A stretch of DNA of 64,000 nucleotides from Pedobacter jeongneungensis (GCF_000633455.1 NZ_AYMG01000017.1:124001-188000); one strand, 5' to 3'; positions 37,853 to 46,126 are shown, numbered from the stretch's first letter. The notes: generated by a model not told the origin, from the sequence alone. Translations and numbers: made by a program.

Positions 37853-37877
37853 CAAAACAAAACTAATTCACTAAAAT

Positions 37878-37908
37878 TTTGGATCATGCACGACATGTCG
37901 TATATTTG
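37878..37908 (+). promoter_or_regulatory. promoter with XRE operator palindrome
   Basis: TTTG at 37878-37881, 19-base spacer, TATATTTG at 37901-37908: a near-perfect Bacteroidota promoter for the FISUMP lipoprotein gene. The perfect palindrome ACGACATGTCGT (37890-37901) occupies the spacer and touches the -7 element, so a bound regulator would block it. Confidence 0.75.
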
Positions 37909-37935
37909 AATTTTAACTATTTTAAATAATCATGT

Positions 37936-38610
37936 ATGAAGAAAACTCTAATCCTTCTAGCTTTCATAGCTCTTATCTCCTGCAAAAAATCAGATTCAAA
38001 TCCTTCCGAACTCAAACCTTTACCACCATCAACCGATGGTAGGAAAACAGGAACTGTAAACATTAATGGTATCGAATACTCAACTGTTGTAATTGGTAAC
38101 CAAACTTGGACTAGCGTTAATTACAACGGAAACGGTGGAATGGTAAACCCAAAAGCTACTGGTGATAACTATGGTAAACACTACACCTACAAAGAAGCAC
38201 AGGCGATTACTTTACCCAATGGATGGAGGTTGCCCTCAGAAAATGATTTCGTTGAACTTATGAGAAATTATGATGGTACTTATGGTTATAGTAACACAAC
38301 TACGCCATATTCAAATGATTTTCAGGTAATTGATTTAATGTCTAAAAGTAGTTGGGTGATTCAAGGAAATAAATATTTACCGACTAATAAATCTGGTTTT
38401 AACGCTATTGCAGCAGGGACATATAATGTAACCTTCAAATACTTTGTTCAAGAGGGATATCAAACTGGGTTTTGGTCTCTACCTTATTACAGACCATTTA
38501 CTATTACTAATGAATTCACTAATGGGGTAGGCATATTTAAATTCTCTAGGGGATTTTCCACAGATAACGCAGAGGCTAGATATTCAATAAGATTTGTGAA
38601 ACCCAATTAA
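37936..38610 (+). CDS. lipoprotein with a FISUMP (Fibrobacter major paralogous) domain
   Basis: 224 residues. Signal with lipobox: MKKTLILLAFIALISCKKSD, lipid-bearing Cys16. The domain GTVNINGIEYSTVVIGNQTWTSVNYNGNG and KEAQAITLPNGWRLPSENDFVELM are the FISUMP hallmark, a family of exported proteins of unclear role in Bacteroidota and Fibrobacter. It is carried inside the IS1595-family element and likely controlled by the divergent XRE protein. The next gene follows after 24 bases. Confidence 0.85.
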   Translation: MKKTLILLAFIALISCKKSDSNPSELKPLPPSTDGRKTGTVNINGIEYSTVVIGNQTWTSVNYNGNGGMVNPKATGDNYGKHYTYKEAQAITLPNGWRLPSENDFVELMRNYDGTYGYSNTTTPYSNDFQVIDLMSKSSWVIQGNKYLPTNKSGFNAIAAGTYNVTFKYFVQEGYQTGFWSLPYYRPFTITNEFTNGVGIFKFSRGFSTDNAEARYSIRFVKPN

Positions 38611-38634
38611 CATCAAAATTAAATCTATTAATTA

Positions 38635-38895
38635 ATGGAACAAAACGAAAACGATCAAAAGCTCAAATCTTGCTTAGGTGCATTTGTATTAATTGCTGTA
38701 GTGTCACTCGGAATTTATTTAGCTGTTGAGCTAACGGGTTCTGATTCAGATTGCATAAGGATGCGTGTGAATGGTGCAGTTAAATGCAAATGTGATTTCA
38801 AATCATACGAGGACTGGAATAACTTCAAAGAGGATACCAAAGGATTAAATCACGATGGCTGGGAAGCTGTAGCAGTTGATGATCCATGTAAATAA
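38635..38895 (+). CDS. small membrane protein, unknown
   Basis: 86 residues with one membrane segment (about 11-32, SCLGAFVLIAVVSLGIYLAVELTG) followed by an acidic outer part with four cysteines (CIRMRVNGAVKCKCDF and a final PCK). Probably co-transcribed with the lipoprotein gene. No family recognised. Confidence 0.65.
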   Translation: MEQNENDQKLKSCLGAFVLIAVVSLGIYLAVELTGSDSDCIRMRVNGAVKCKCDFKSYEDWNNFKEDTKGLNHDGWEAVAVDDPCK

Positions 38896-38966
38896 TTAAA
38901 AATGTTGATTTTTAAATTTTCTATGTTATTGTTGTAATTAATAAAGTATTTATAAGAAATAATAAC

Positions 38967-39140
38967 ATGGAAATAACATTAAAAGATATTGAAAAACTAT
39001 TGGATTCTAAATTAGAACCAATTAAGAATGACCTTAATTCAATGAAAACTGATTTATCTGCTATTAGGATTCACGTAGAATCTATTAATAATAGATTGTA
39101 TAAACTTGAAGATAGAATTGTTAGATTAGAAATTCATTAA
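38967..39140 (+). CDS. small coiled-coil protein, unknown (57 aa)
   Basis: Reads MEITLKDIEKLLDSKLEPIK then NDLNSMKTDLSAIRIHVESI, with heptad-like Leu/Ile spacing through to LEIH: a small coiled coil. A/T-rich leader, terminator 6 bases after the stop, so the frame ends where a transcription unit ends. Function unknown. Confidence 0.6.
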   Translation: MEITLKDIEKLLDSKLEPIKNDLNSMKTDLSAIRIHVESINNRLYKLEDRIVRLEIH

Positions 39141-39146
39141 ATATTT

Positions 39147-39170
39147 AAGCCCCAAATTTTGGGGCTTTTT
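39147..39170 (+). terminator. terminator after the plus-strand passenger genes
   Basis: AAGCCCCAAA and TTTTGGGGCTT pair, followed by TTTTA. It separates the plus-strand unit from a convergent 126-residue gene that ends at 39179. Confidence 0.85.
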
Positions 39171-39178
39171 ATTTATAA

Positions 39179-39559
39179 CTAGTTACCTTCATCTCTTTTA
39201 CGTCTCGCCTCTTCTGCTAAACTAGGCATTATCTTTTCTCCTAAATTTTGAAGATCAAGTGGTAAGTTCGAAATACCACCATCATCATACTGGTCAAAAT
39301 CATCATCAGGTTCATCTGGGAGCTGTGATGTATCAAAATACACTCGGTTACCTTCAAGTCCATCAATCTTATCAAGAACTTCCTGTGAAGAACCATCTTT
39401 GAAAACTACATAATAACCGTAAATGAATCCATCTTCACTATTGTCAGTCTCTATCTCAAAATTAGTTTCTCCTAATTCATCATACGAAATGCCTAACTCT
39501 TCAGCAATACTTCTATCTCTTTTTTCTTCATTTAATTCATCTAATTGTCTACTGCTCAT
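39179..39559 (-). CDS. acidic passenger protein, unknown (126 aa)
   Basis: Starts MSSRQLDELNEEKRDRSIAE and contains ELGISYDELGETNFEIETDN, DGFIYGYYVVFKDGSSQEVL and an Asp-rich stretch (PDEPDDDFDQYDDGG). No membrane segment or signal. Such acidic short proteins occur in Bacteroidota accessory regions but I cannot assign a role. It lies 87 bases from the right end of the element and reads inward. Confidence 0.65.
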   Translation of the reverse strand: MSSRQLDELNEEKRDRSIAEELGISYDELGETNFEIETDNSEDGFIYGYYVVFKDGSSQEVLDKIDGLEGNRVYFDTSQLPDEPDDDFDQYDDGGISNLPLDLQNLGEKIMPSLAEEARRKRDEGN

Positions 39560-39646
39560 AAATTTTATATTTAATGTAAATGCAATTTAAGGATTATAAC
39601 CTTGAAATTTTACAACTATGTTTTACATTTGACTTAGTAATGATAT

Positions 39647-39672
39647 CTAGTGTAAAGTAATATATCATTGCC
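39647..39672 (-). repeat. terminal inverted repeat, right
   Basis: On the minus strand it begins GGCAATGATATATTAC and ends TTTACACTAG, matching the left end at 24 of 26 positions. Confidence 0.92.
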
Positions 39673-40072
39673 ATACTTTTTTATCAAGACTTAGCTCCAC
39701 AGTAGTTTTTTCTGCAGTTATATCAACCGATTTCAATAGCTGTACATCTTCTTTGAGTATAATATCTTCGATTTTAAGGTTTTTGGTTATTTCCCTGTTT
39801 TCGAGCAGTTGTGTTTTATAGGCAATAAACTCGATTTTAACGTGATACCTGCCAGGTTGTGAGAAGAGCACAAATTCACCCTTAGCATCGGTAACGGAGC
39901 TTTTTATAACGCTACGGTCGGTTGAAGATAAAAGCTTAATACCTACGTTTTCGAGTGGTTTTAACGTTTTTTCATCTAACACCCTTCCGGTAAGTTTAAC
40001 TTCTGTTTGGGCAAAACTTTGCAGGGCAGAGAATAACAGGAGTAGGAAACACAGTTGCCTCATTTGATTCAT
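39665..40072 (-). pseudogene. N-terminal part of the split outer-membrane receptor
   Basis: Signal peptide (MNQMRQLCFLLLLFSALQSFAQ) and a carboxypeptidase-regulatory-like domain (KLTGRVLDEKTLKPLENVGIKLL to about residue 110), then SVDITAEKTTVELSLDKKV. The frame then runs into the element (WQ, stop). The rest of the protein is at 31806-33785. In the intact form this would be a TonB-type outer-membrane receptor or barrel protein; here only an exported stub could be made. Confidence 0.9.
39673..39680. repeat. target-site duplication, right
   Basis: ATACTTTT, identical to 33767-33774. Deleting the element plus one copy yields codons GAT AAA AAA GTA TTT AAT GTG, which restore the receptor frame. 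Confidence 0.92.
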
Positions 40073-40273
40073 GGTTGGTTTATTTTTCTACGAATATGGA
40101 TATTAGTGTAAAGTCAAAACTTAATGAGAGATAGATAGGATTGTATAGCAGCTAAAAAAGAACATTTTAAAGGCGAAACCTTTTTATATGCTTTTCAACC
40201 TTATTTATATGCAGTTTTACCCTCTTCGTCGACTACCTATATCTGAATACTTAAGAATTGTATATTTGTGTAG

Positions 40274-41389
40274 ATGCCGTTAATCGAGAGGATAGCCAAG
40301 TTTAGTACCGCACACCGGTTCCTCAGCCATGTTATTTTCTGGCTGATCACCACCGTTGTGTTTTTTAACCGGTATGATATAGGAGAATACAATGATTTTG
40401 GTAATATCCTTGTCAGGCATACTTTCTATATTTCATTCACCATTATTGCTTCTTATTTTCTGGCCTATATTATTATTCCCAGATTGATTACGGCAACAAA
40501 TTATTATCCAATAGCGGCTTATTTTTTTATAGGAAGTTATGTCATTTGCGTAAGTGCCAGGATTGTTGTGGTGCACATTTTGGAACCCATTATAAGAACA
40601 CCACCATTTGACCAGGAATCTGTTTGGGAAATTATGTTGGATGTACCTAAACTCATTACCCATTACTTTGCGCTAACTTTTTCTGCGGCATGGATTTTTG
40701 CCTTCATCAAATTGATCAAAGAACAATATACTGCGCAGCAGCACAAACTTTCTGTCGAAAAAGAAAGAGCAGAGACAGAGTTGAAAGCACTAAAAGCGCA
40801 GCTAAATCCACATTTCCTTTTTAATACCCTGAACAATATTTATTCGCTGTCGTTGGTGAATTCTCCCATTACTTCAAAATCTATTGCTGGCCTGTCAGAA
40901 ATATTGGATCATGTACTGTACAGGTGTAATGGAATGTATGTTCCTTTATCTGCCGAGATCAATCTGATTAAAAATTATACTGAGCTTGAAAAATTAAGGT
41001 ATGGTAACCGTTTAGAAGTGAATTTTAAGCATTCAATAGATCGGGAGGCCAATATTGCCCCTTTGATTTTACTTTCTCTGGTAGAAAATGCCTTTAAACA
41101 CGGTGCAGGAGAAGATATTGGGCAGCCGGTAATCAATATCGATTTGAAATTAACAGATAACCGTTTCCGCTTTATGGTTTCTAATGGTTTTATTCCGAAC
41201 AGGGAAGAAGGGAATGATAGAATTGGCATCAATAACATCACCAAACAGCTCCAGTTGCTTTACCCCGGATTATATGATTTAAGTATTTTTGACCAAGATA
41301 ATATCTTTGTCGTATTGCTAAATATTAACTTGCAAAACCATTTCATTAAACAACAGAATCACTATGAACGTCAGATGTCTTTTAGTTGA
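40274..41389 (+). CDS. LytS-type sensor histidine kinase
   Basis: Membrane kinase of the two-component LytS/LytTR group. Four membrane segments in the first ~150 residues are followed by a coiled linker (KLSVEKERAETELKALKAQ) and the His_kinase core LNPHFLFNTLNNIYSLS, with H180 the expected phospho-acceptor, and a HATPase segment (LLSLVENAFKHG, about 270). TATATTTG at 40261-40268 resembles a -7 element but would leave an almost leaderless message and no -33 fits. It overlaps its response regulator by 26 bases; that partner is broken. Confidence 0.9.
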   Translation: MPLIERIAKFSTAHRFLSHVIFWLITTVVFFNRYDIGEYNDFGNILVRHTFYISFTIIASYFLAYIIIPRLITATNYYPIAAYFFIGSYVICVSARIVVVHILEPIIRTPPFDQESVWEIMLDVPKLITHYFALTFSAAWIFAFIKLIKEQYTAQQHKLSVEKERAETELKALKAQLNPHFLFNTLNNIYSLSLVNSPITSKSIAGLSEILDHVLYRCNGMYVPLSAEINLIKNYTELEKLRYGNRLEVNFKHSIDREANIAPLILLSLVENAFKHGAGEDIGQPVINIDLKLTDNRFRFMVSNGFIPNREEGNDRIGINNITKQLQLLYPGLYDLSIFDQDNIFVVLLNINLQNHFIKQQNHYERQMSFS

Positions 41390-42077
41390 TGATGAACCTT
41401 TGGCTATTCAACTGATACAGAATCATATTAGTTAATTGGATACCTTTGAGGTGGTGGGTACCTGTTCAAATGCAATTAAGGCGTTGGAGGTGCTGAGGTC
41501 TATACCAGTAGATCTCTTGTTCCTGGATATTAAGATGCCTCAGATTACAGGGATTGATTTTCTTAAAACATTAAAAAATCCACCTGCTGTAATCATTACA
41601 ACGGCTTACCGTGAATACGCAATAGAGGGGTACGACCTTGACCTGGTGGATTATTTGTTGAAACCCATTACCTTTGACCGGTTTTTTAAAGCGGTAGACC
41701 GTTATTTGAGGTTAAAAAAACCTGTTGCTAAACCAGAAATATCAGCTCCCGCAACTCAACAATTTTTACACATAAAAGCTGGTGGTAAATTCCATAACCT
41801 GAATAAAGAAGAACTTTTATATGTAGAAAGTTTAAAGGATTATATTGTGATTCACTGCACAGATAAAAAAATCACCGCTAAATACAAAATCGGCGATTTG
41901 GAGGCCGAACTGGAAGAAAATGCTTTCTTGCGTATTCACCGCTCATTTATTGTTAACCTGAAAAAGATAACGGCCTTTACTGCCTATGATGTTGAAATTG
42001 GGACAAAAGAACTCCCTATTGGCGCAAGTTATAAAGAATATGTGTTTAAAAAGCTACAACATGCTGCACTTAAATGA
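41364..42077 (+). pseudogene. LytTR-family response regulator broken by a nonsense codon
   Basis: Reading from the ATG at 41364, MNVRCLLVDDEPLAIQLIQN ends HIS, then TAA (41433-41435, codon 24), then the frame continues LDTFEVVGTCSNAIKALEVL through the phospho-acceptor D55 (LLFLDIKMPQ) and the LytTR DNA-binding domain (about 130-235, FLHIKAGGKFHNLNKEELLYVESLKDY). Without the TAA it would be 237 residues. A CAA-to-TAA change explains it. Restart at the TTG (41436) would lose the first strand and the acidic pocket residues D9 and D10, so phosphorylation should fail. Confidence 0.9.
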
Positions 42078-42161
42078 TTTTAACCTGTAATACCGGCAGA
42101 AATTATACTAAAAAAGCCACTTTTCGGGCGGCTTAATTGAGATGTTAATTTATAAAGGAAA

Positions 42162-42338
42162 CTATTTAAATACGTAAAATTTATTAAAACATTTGTAGCA
42201 TTTGTATCTTTTGATCGATACCCATGGCATTAGTGTTTTAAATATAAAACCTCTCGGTACCCTATAAGTCTCAAAATTTTTGCATTTCGGACATGATGGA
42301 CAGGTTGAAACCACAGTTAATTCCTTCGGGGATATCAT
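42162..42338 (-). CDS. small zinc-ribbon protein, unknown (58 aa)
   Basis: From the ATG at 42338: MISPKELTVVSTCPSCPKCK then NFETYRVPRGFIFKTLMPWV and a KCYKC motif. Two CxxC knuckles (CPSCPKC and CYKC) fit a small zinc ribbon of the kind frequent in Pedobacter. A longer frame to 42419 would add a hydrophobic leader of doubtful value. It lies convergent to the response regulator and 97 bases below the GTPase stop. Confidence 0.5.
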   Translation of the reverse strand: MISPKELTVVSTCPSCPKCKNFETYRVPRGFIFKTLMPWVSIKRYKCYKCFNKFYVFK

Positions 42339-42435
42339 AATAAGTATAGTTGTTTGGGAAATCAAATTTAAACAAAATAAATGCAAATAATGTAGTAGAA
42401 AAACTACCATTTTATTCATTTCGTCGACTATTTTA

Positions 42436-43635
42436 TCATATTACCTGCTCAAAGGGGTTATTGAATGCTTTTCTTGCTTTATAATCTTTAATTTCGTTAG
42501 TAGTTAATAAACATGTAGTTAGTGATTTTTTTAGTTCCTCGCTGTCCATTTCCTGACCGATAAAAACCAGTTCATTCTTACGGTCGCCAAAGTCATTATC
42601 CCAATCTGCATGTATTGCTGTTCTGTTTTCCACATAATCGCTGTATTGTTCGCGTTCCTGCAGGTTCATACTTGCCCACCAAACACCAGCCGGATCGATG
42701 CGTAAAGAACCACCTGCCTGCGAAAAATTAATGGCTTGCTCGGGCATGGCGGCAAGATAAAATATACCTTTTGACCGGATCACATTCTGCGGGAATTCTT
42801 TATTGATATAATTCCACAACCTTTCAGGGTGAAAGGGTTTGTTAGAGCGAAATACCATCGAGCTGATGCCATATTCTTCGGTTTCTGGCTGATGGATTTC
42901 TTCCAGCTCTTTTTTCCATCCTGCACCTTCTGATGCCGATTCGAAGTCGAATAACCCTGTATTTAAAATCAGGGCAGGATCTATTTCTCCAAAAAGTGTT
43001 TCGTAAATTTTAGCGCCGGGATTTAATTTGCCGATCAATGCCTTTAATACTTTGATATCATTATCGCTTACCAGATCAACCTTATTTAATAAAATTACAT
43101 TGGCAAATTCAATCTGATCGGTAAGCAGGTTTACAATGGTTCGCCTATCCGCCAAATCATCAACCATGTTCCTATCCGCCAGTTTTTCTGCCGATCCAAA
43201 ATCCTTATAAAAATTATAGGCATCTACCACAGTTACCATGGTATCCAATTGGCTAAACCTACTTAGATCGATACCCGAGGTTTCATCAATAAATGAAAAC
43301 GTTTGTGCTACTGGGATAGGTTCTGATATTCCGGTACTTTCGATCAACAAATAATCGAAACGGTTTTCTTTTGCCAGTTTTTCCACTTCGATCATCAGGT
43401 CTTCCCGCAAAGTACAGCAGATACAACCATTGCTCATTTCGACCAGCTTTTCTTCAGTTTTAGATAAGGTGTATTGGTTTTTAACCAAAGAGGCATCAAT
43501 GTTTACCTCGCTCATGTCGTTCACAATTACAGCTACTTTTAAATCTTGCTTATTCTTTAAAATAGCGTTTAGTAAAGTGGTTTTGCCACTGCCCAGGAAA
43601 CCGCTTAATACGGTTACCGGTAATTTCTTTATCAT
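42436..43635 (-). CDS. COG0523 GTPase / zinc metallochaperone-like
   Basis: G3E GTPase of the CobW/YeiR/ZigA/ZagA group, thought to deliver metal (Zn) to target proteins under starvation. The ATG at 43635 gives 399 residues starting [26 protein letters not shown]. The Walker A is GFLGSGKTT, the metal-binding CxCC is [15 protein letters not shown] (about 65), and NKVDLV is the base motif. The C-terminal CobW_C domain starts near 250. It is divergent from the MerC-like gene, with two candidate Zur boxes in the promoter; this suggests zinc control. Confidence 0.9.
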   Translation of the reverse strand: MIKKLPVTVLSGFLGSGKTTLLNAILKNKQDLKVAVIVNDMSEVNIDASLVKNQYTLSKTEEKLVEMSNGCICCTLREDLMIEVEKLAKENRFDYLLIESTGISEPIPVAQTFSFIDETSGIDLSRFSQLDTMVTVVDAYNFYKDFGSAEKLADRNMVDDLADRRTIVNLLTDQIEFANVILLNKVDLVSDNDIKVLKALIGKLNPGAKIYETLFGEIDPALILNTGLFDFESASEGAGWKKELEEIHQPETEEYGISSMVFRSNKPFHPERLWNYINKEFPQNVIRSKGIFYLAAMPEQAINFSQAGGSLRIDPAGVWWASMNLQEREQYSDYVENRTAIHADWDNDFGDRKNELVFIGQEMDSEELKKSLTTCLLTTNEIKDYKARKAFNNPFEQVI

Positions 43636-43640
43636 GTTAA

Positions 43641-43703
43641 TGCAATTATGTTGCAAATATAGCGTTGAATATTTTAAATGCAACTGTATTGCTTTTATAT
43701 TTG
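43641..43703. promoter_or_regulatory. divergent promoters with two candidate Zur-box palindromes
   Basis: TGCAATTATGTTGCA (43641-43655) and TGCAACTGTATTGCT (43679-43693) share TGCAAY-N3-RTTGC. On the minus strand a promoter fits TTG (43681-43683) with TATATTTG (43654-43661), so the boxes overlap its -7 and -33. On the plus strand TATATTTG (43696-43703) lies 20 bases before the MerC-like ATG, without a good -33. The boxes are centred 38 bases apart. A Fur/Zur-family gene lies in the same locus. Confidence 0.7.
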
Positions 43704-43722
43704 TAGACTAAATTTATTTTTA

Positions 43723-44118
43723 ATGAAATTACGGAGCTACAAAATCAACCTCGACCGGATCGGTATTACCGCCTCAACACTTTGTGCCATACATTGTGCA
43801 GCTTTGCCATTTTTGATTACTGTATTACCAATGTGGGGTATGGACTTTTTGGCCAACGAAGCGGTTGAAATTACGATGATCGTGGTTTCATTGATTCTGG
43901 GTATCTGGAGTTTAAGTTCTGCTTACCGGAAACAGCACCGCCGCATTATACCAATTTTAGTGCTTATTGCAGGTTTTGCTTGTATTGCAATGGGGCATTT
44001 CTCGGGGATTGAGCTATTGGAGCCTATTTTGATTCCTTTAGGAGGCTTTACCATTGCTGCTGCACATTTCATCAACCTGCGGATGCTCAAATCCTGCCCG
44101 TTAGATCATCAACACTAA
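43723..44118 (+). CDS. MerC-domain membrane protein
   Basis: 131 residues from the ATG at 43723 (MKLRSYKINLDRIGITASTL). Four membrane segments; CAIHC (about 22-26) is the CxxxC-type motif seen in MerC-family proteins that handle mercury or other soft metals. Hydrophobic helices follow (FLITVLPMWGMDFLA, ITMIVVSLILGIWSL, IIPILVLIAGFACIAMG, ILIPLGGFTIAAAHFI) and the tail ends CPLDHQH. In this context a zinc role is more likely than mercury. First gene of the operon running to 47444. Confidence 0.82.
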   Translation: MKLRSYKINLDRIGITASTLCAIHCAALPFLITVLPMWGMDFLANEAVEITMIVVSLILGIWSLSSAYRKQHRRIIPILVLIAGFACIAMGHFSGIELLEPILIPLGGFTIAAAHFINLRMLKSCPLDHQH

Positions 44119-44128
44119 AAATAGCCTT

Positions 44129-44293
44129 ATGTCTAAAAATTATAAAATCCTGTTTATTCCTGCTTTGCTGTTCATCACGATGTTGAATCCTGCGTGTAAG
44201 CACGGCACAAATGATGGCATAGACCTTTACAGGCGTTATGCCATCAAAAATATCATGGTAAAAAAAATGCAAAAGGTGGTGCCTCATGATTAA
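44129..44293 (+). CDS. 54-aa predicted small lipoprotein
   Basis: MSKNYKILFIPALLFITMLN then PACKHGTNDGIDLYRRYAIK and 14 more residues: a signal of about 22 residues followed by Cys23 (weak lipobox LNPAC), then a basic helix. It begins 10 bases after the MerC-like gene and overlaps the ABC ATPase start by 8 bases, so it is in the operon. Function unknown; it may be the substrate-capturing or accessory lipoprotein of the transporter. Confidence 0.6.
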   Translation: MSKNYKILFIPALLFITMLNPACKHGTNDGIDLYRRYAIKNIMVKKMQKVVPHD

Positions 44294-44912
44294 CATCAAA
44301 TCATTATCTCATGTTTATGAGCAGGGAAGAAGAATAAAATTCCCTGATTGGGAAATTGCAGATATGGAGCAATGGCTTTTACTTGGTGCATCGGGCTGTG
44401 GCAAGAGTACCTTACTGAATATCATTTCTGGTTTGTTAAAGCCAACGCATGGTGAGATTTTGATCAACAATACCAATATCTATGATTTAACCGCAAGGAA
44501 TATGGACAGATTTAGGGGTAGGCATATCGGCATTATTTTTCAAAGACCTCATCTGATCCGCTCGCTTAATGTGCTTGATAACCTGGAGCTTGCTGCGGTA
44601 ATGGCTGGTTTGCCCATTGATCAGGAGCGTAATCTTTTACTTTTAAAAGAGCTTGGTATTATAGGATTGGCCAAAAGGTATCCGGATGAACTGAGCCAGG
44701 GGCAGTTGCAAAGGGTTTCGGTAGCGCGGGCATTGGTGAATAAACCCGACCTGTTGATTGCTGATGAACCTACTTCTAGTTTGGATGATGAAAATGCGGC
44801 GCAGGTAATTAAGATGTTGACCAGCCAGGCGAAAGATAACGGTGCTGCGCTGATTATTGCTACACACGATCAAAGGGTTCGGGACCATATTGCTAAAACC
44901 TATCTACTCTAA
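44286..44912 (+). CDS. ABC transporter ATPase, LolD/MacB-like
   Basis: 208-residue ATPase with Walker A LLGASGCGKSTLLN (about 33-46), Q-loop, signature LSQGQLQRVSVARALV (about 135) and Walker B LLIADEPTSSLDDE. This subgroup drives transporters that act on lipoproteins or move substrates across the envelope. ATG at 44286 within the end of the small lipoprotein gene; stop overlaps the permease by one base. Probably part of a metal-linked exporter, as in the Zur-regulated PA4063-PA4066 locus of Pseudomonas (from memory). Confidence 0.9.
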   Translation: MINIKSLSHVYEQGRRIKFPDWEIADMEQWLLLGASGCGKSTLLNIISGLLKPTHGEILINNTNIYDLTARNMDRFRGRHIGIIFQRPHLIRSLNVLDNLELAAVMAGLPIDQERNLLLLKELGIIGLAKRYPDELSQGQLQRVSVARALVNKPDLLIADEPTSSLDDENAAQVIKMLTSQAKDNGAALIIATHDQRVRDHIAKTYLL

Positions 44913-46123
44913 TGAATATTTTTACAATCAGCAGCAAAAACCTCGTCAGGAATAAACTGACCACCATCCTGAACATTATTTTAGTTGCTTTTGGTGTGGG
45001 CATCTTATCCATACTTTTTCTGGCATCCAATCAGATTGGCAATAAACTCGAAAAAAATGCGAAGGATATCGATCTTGTGGTGGGGGCTAAGGGAAGCCCA
45101 TTGCAATTGATATTAAGCAGCATTTACCACATCGATTACCCAACAGGCAATATCCCGGCTAAAGATGCTTACCAATTGGCACATAACCCAATGGTTAAAC
45201 GGGCTGTTCCGTTGGCCCTGGGTGATAATTACAATGGATACCGCATTGTGGGCACCGATACCACTTTCAGTCATCTTTATGGTTTATCCATCCAGAGAGG
45301 GGGTTTCTGGCAAAAAGATTTAGAGGTAACCATTGGCAGTACAGTAGCCTCTGAATCGAAACTGAAAATTGGCGATTCTTTTTTTGGTGCGCATGGTTTA
45401 ACCGGCAATGGTGATATCCATAAGCAGCACGCCTATTTGGTAAAGGGAATTTTAAAGCCGCAGGGCAACATTACCGATAACCTGATCCTGACCAATATTG
45501 GCAGCGTGTACAAAATGCATGAAGAAAAACATGAGGAAAGCCATCATTCCCCGGCAGCGGAAGCCAAAGAAATTAATGATAAACAGATTACGGCCTTATT
45601 GATCCAGTATAAATCGCCGATGTCGGTTATTCTCTTTCCAAGGATGGTAAACCAGAGTACCAATATGCAGGCGGCCTCACCAGCGATGGAAAGCGCCAGG
45701 CTTTTTTCACTGATTGGAGTTGGGATTGATACCCTGCAATGGTTCGCGGTGTTTATCATGGCCATAGCGGCACTAAGTATTTTCATCAGCTTGTATAATG
45801 CCATGAAAGAGCGGAAATATGATCTGGCAGTGATGCGCTGTCTGGGTGCATCCAAATCTAAACTGTTTTTTCTGGTGATGTTTGAAGGTATTTTGGTTAC
45901 ACTGATCGGTGCCTGTTTGGGCTTATTGATCGGACATATTGCCCTCGAGGTAATCGGGGCTTATCAGGAATCCTCACAGGCGAAATTAACGGGGCTCACT
46001 GCAGTTCCGCAAGAAGTATATTTAATCTGGATCGGATTGTTTATCGGGGCTGTAGCCTCGCTTATTCCGGCCATGCAGATATACAAGGTTGATATTGCAG
46101 CAACTTTAACGAAAGACCGTTAA
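44912..46123 (+). CDS. ABC transporter permease, FtsX/LolE-like
   Basis: 403 residues with the MacB/FtsX layout: N-terminal membrane helix (LNIILVAFGVGILSILFL), a ~230-residue periplasmic MacB_PCD-like domain and three C-terminal membrane helices, including YDLAVMRCLGASKSKLFFLVMFEGILVTLIGACLG, the ERKYDLAxMRxLGAS cytoplasmic loop typical of LolE/FtsX-type permeases. A His-rich stretch (HEEKHEESHHSP, about 205-215) in the outer domain may bind zinc. Partner of the ATPase just upstream. Confidence 0.88.
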   Translation: MNIFTISSKNLVRNKLTTILNIILVAFGVGILSILFLASNQIGNKLEKNAKDIDLVVGAKGSPLQLILSSIYHIDYPTGNIPAKDAYQLAHNPMVKRAVPLALGDNYNGYRIVGTDTTFSHLYGLSIQRGGFWQKDLEVTIGSTVASESKLKIGDSFFGAHGLTGNGDIHKQHAYLVKGILKPQGNITDNLILTNIGSVYKMHEEKHEESHHSPAAEAKEINDKQITALLIQYKSPMSVILFPRMVNQSTNMQAASPAMESARLFSLIGVGIDTLQWFAVFIMAIAALSIFISLYNAMKERKYDLAVMRCLGASKSKLFFLVMFEGILVTLIGACLGLLIGHIALEVIGAYQESSQAKLTGLTAVPQEVYLIWIGLFIGAVASLIPAMQIYKVDIAATLTKDR

Positions 46124-46126
46124 GTG

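Larger units (their letters stand above)
33775..39672. mobile_element. IS1595-family element (ISXO2/ISPna2-like) with passenger genes
   Basis: 5,898 bp bounded by terminal inverted repeats of 26 bp (24 identical), beginning GGCAATGA at both ends, and by an 8-bp duplication ATACTTTT. It contains one DDE transposase of the IS1595 type (36103-37032) and about ten other genes, so it is far longer than a plain insertion sequence of this family (about 1 kb). Passenger genes are known in some IS1595-family elements. Its bases are more A/T-rich than the flanks. It splits a receptor gene between its N-terminal carboxypeptidase-regulatory-like domain and the plug. Near-identical ends and an intact duplication suggest a recent insertion. 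Confidence 0.93.

Noticed and set aside
41433-41435. TAA as a recoded or programmed stop in the response regulator
   Set aside because: No recoding signal or hairpin follows, and one C-to-T change explains it; sequencing error also remains possible.
44129-44293. The small frame as part of the MerC-like gene by frameshift
   Set aside because: The MerC-like gene has its own complete tail and stop at 44118, and the small frame has its own ATG and signal-like start.
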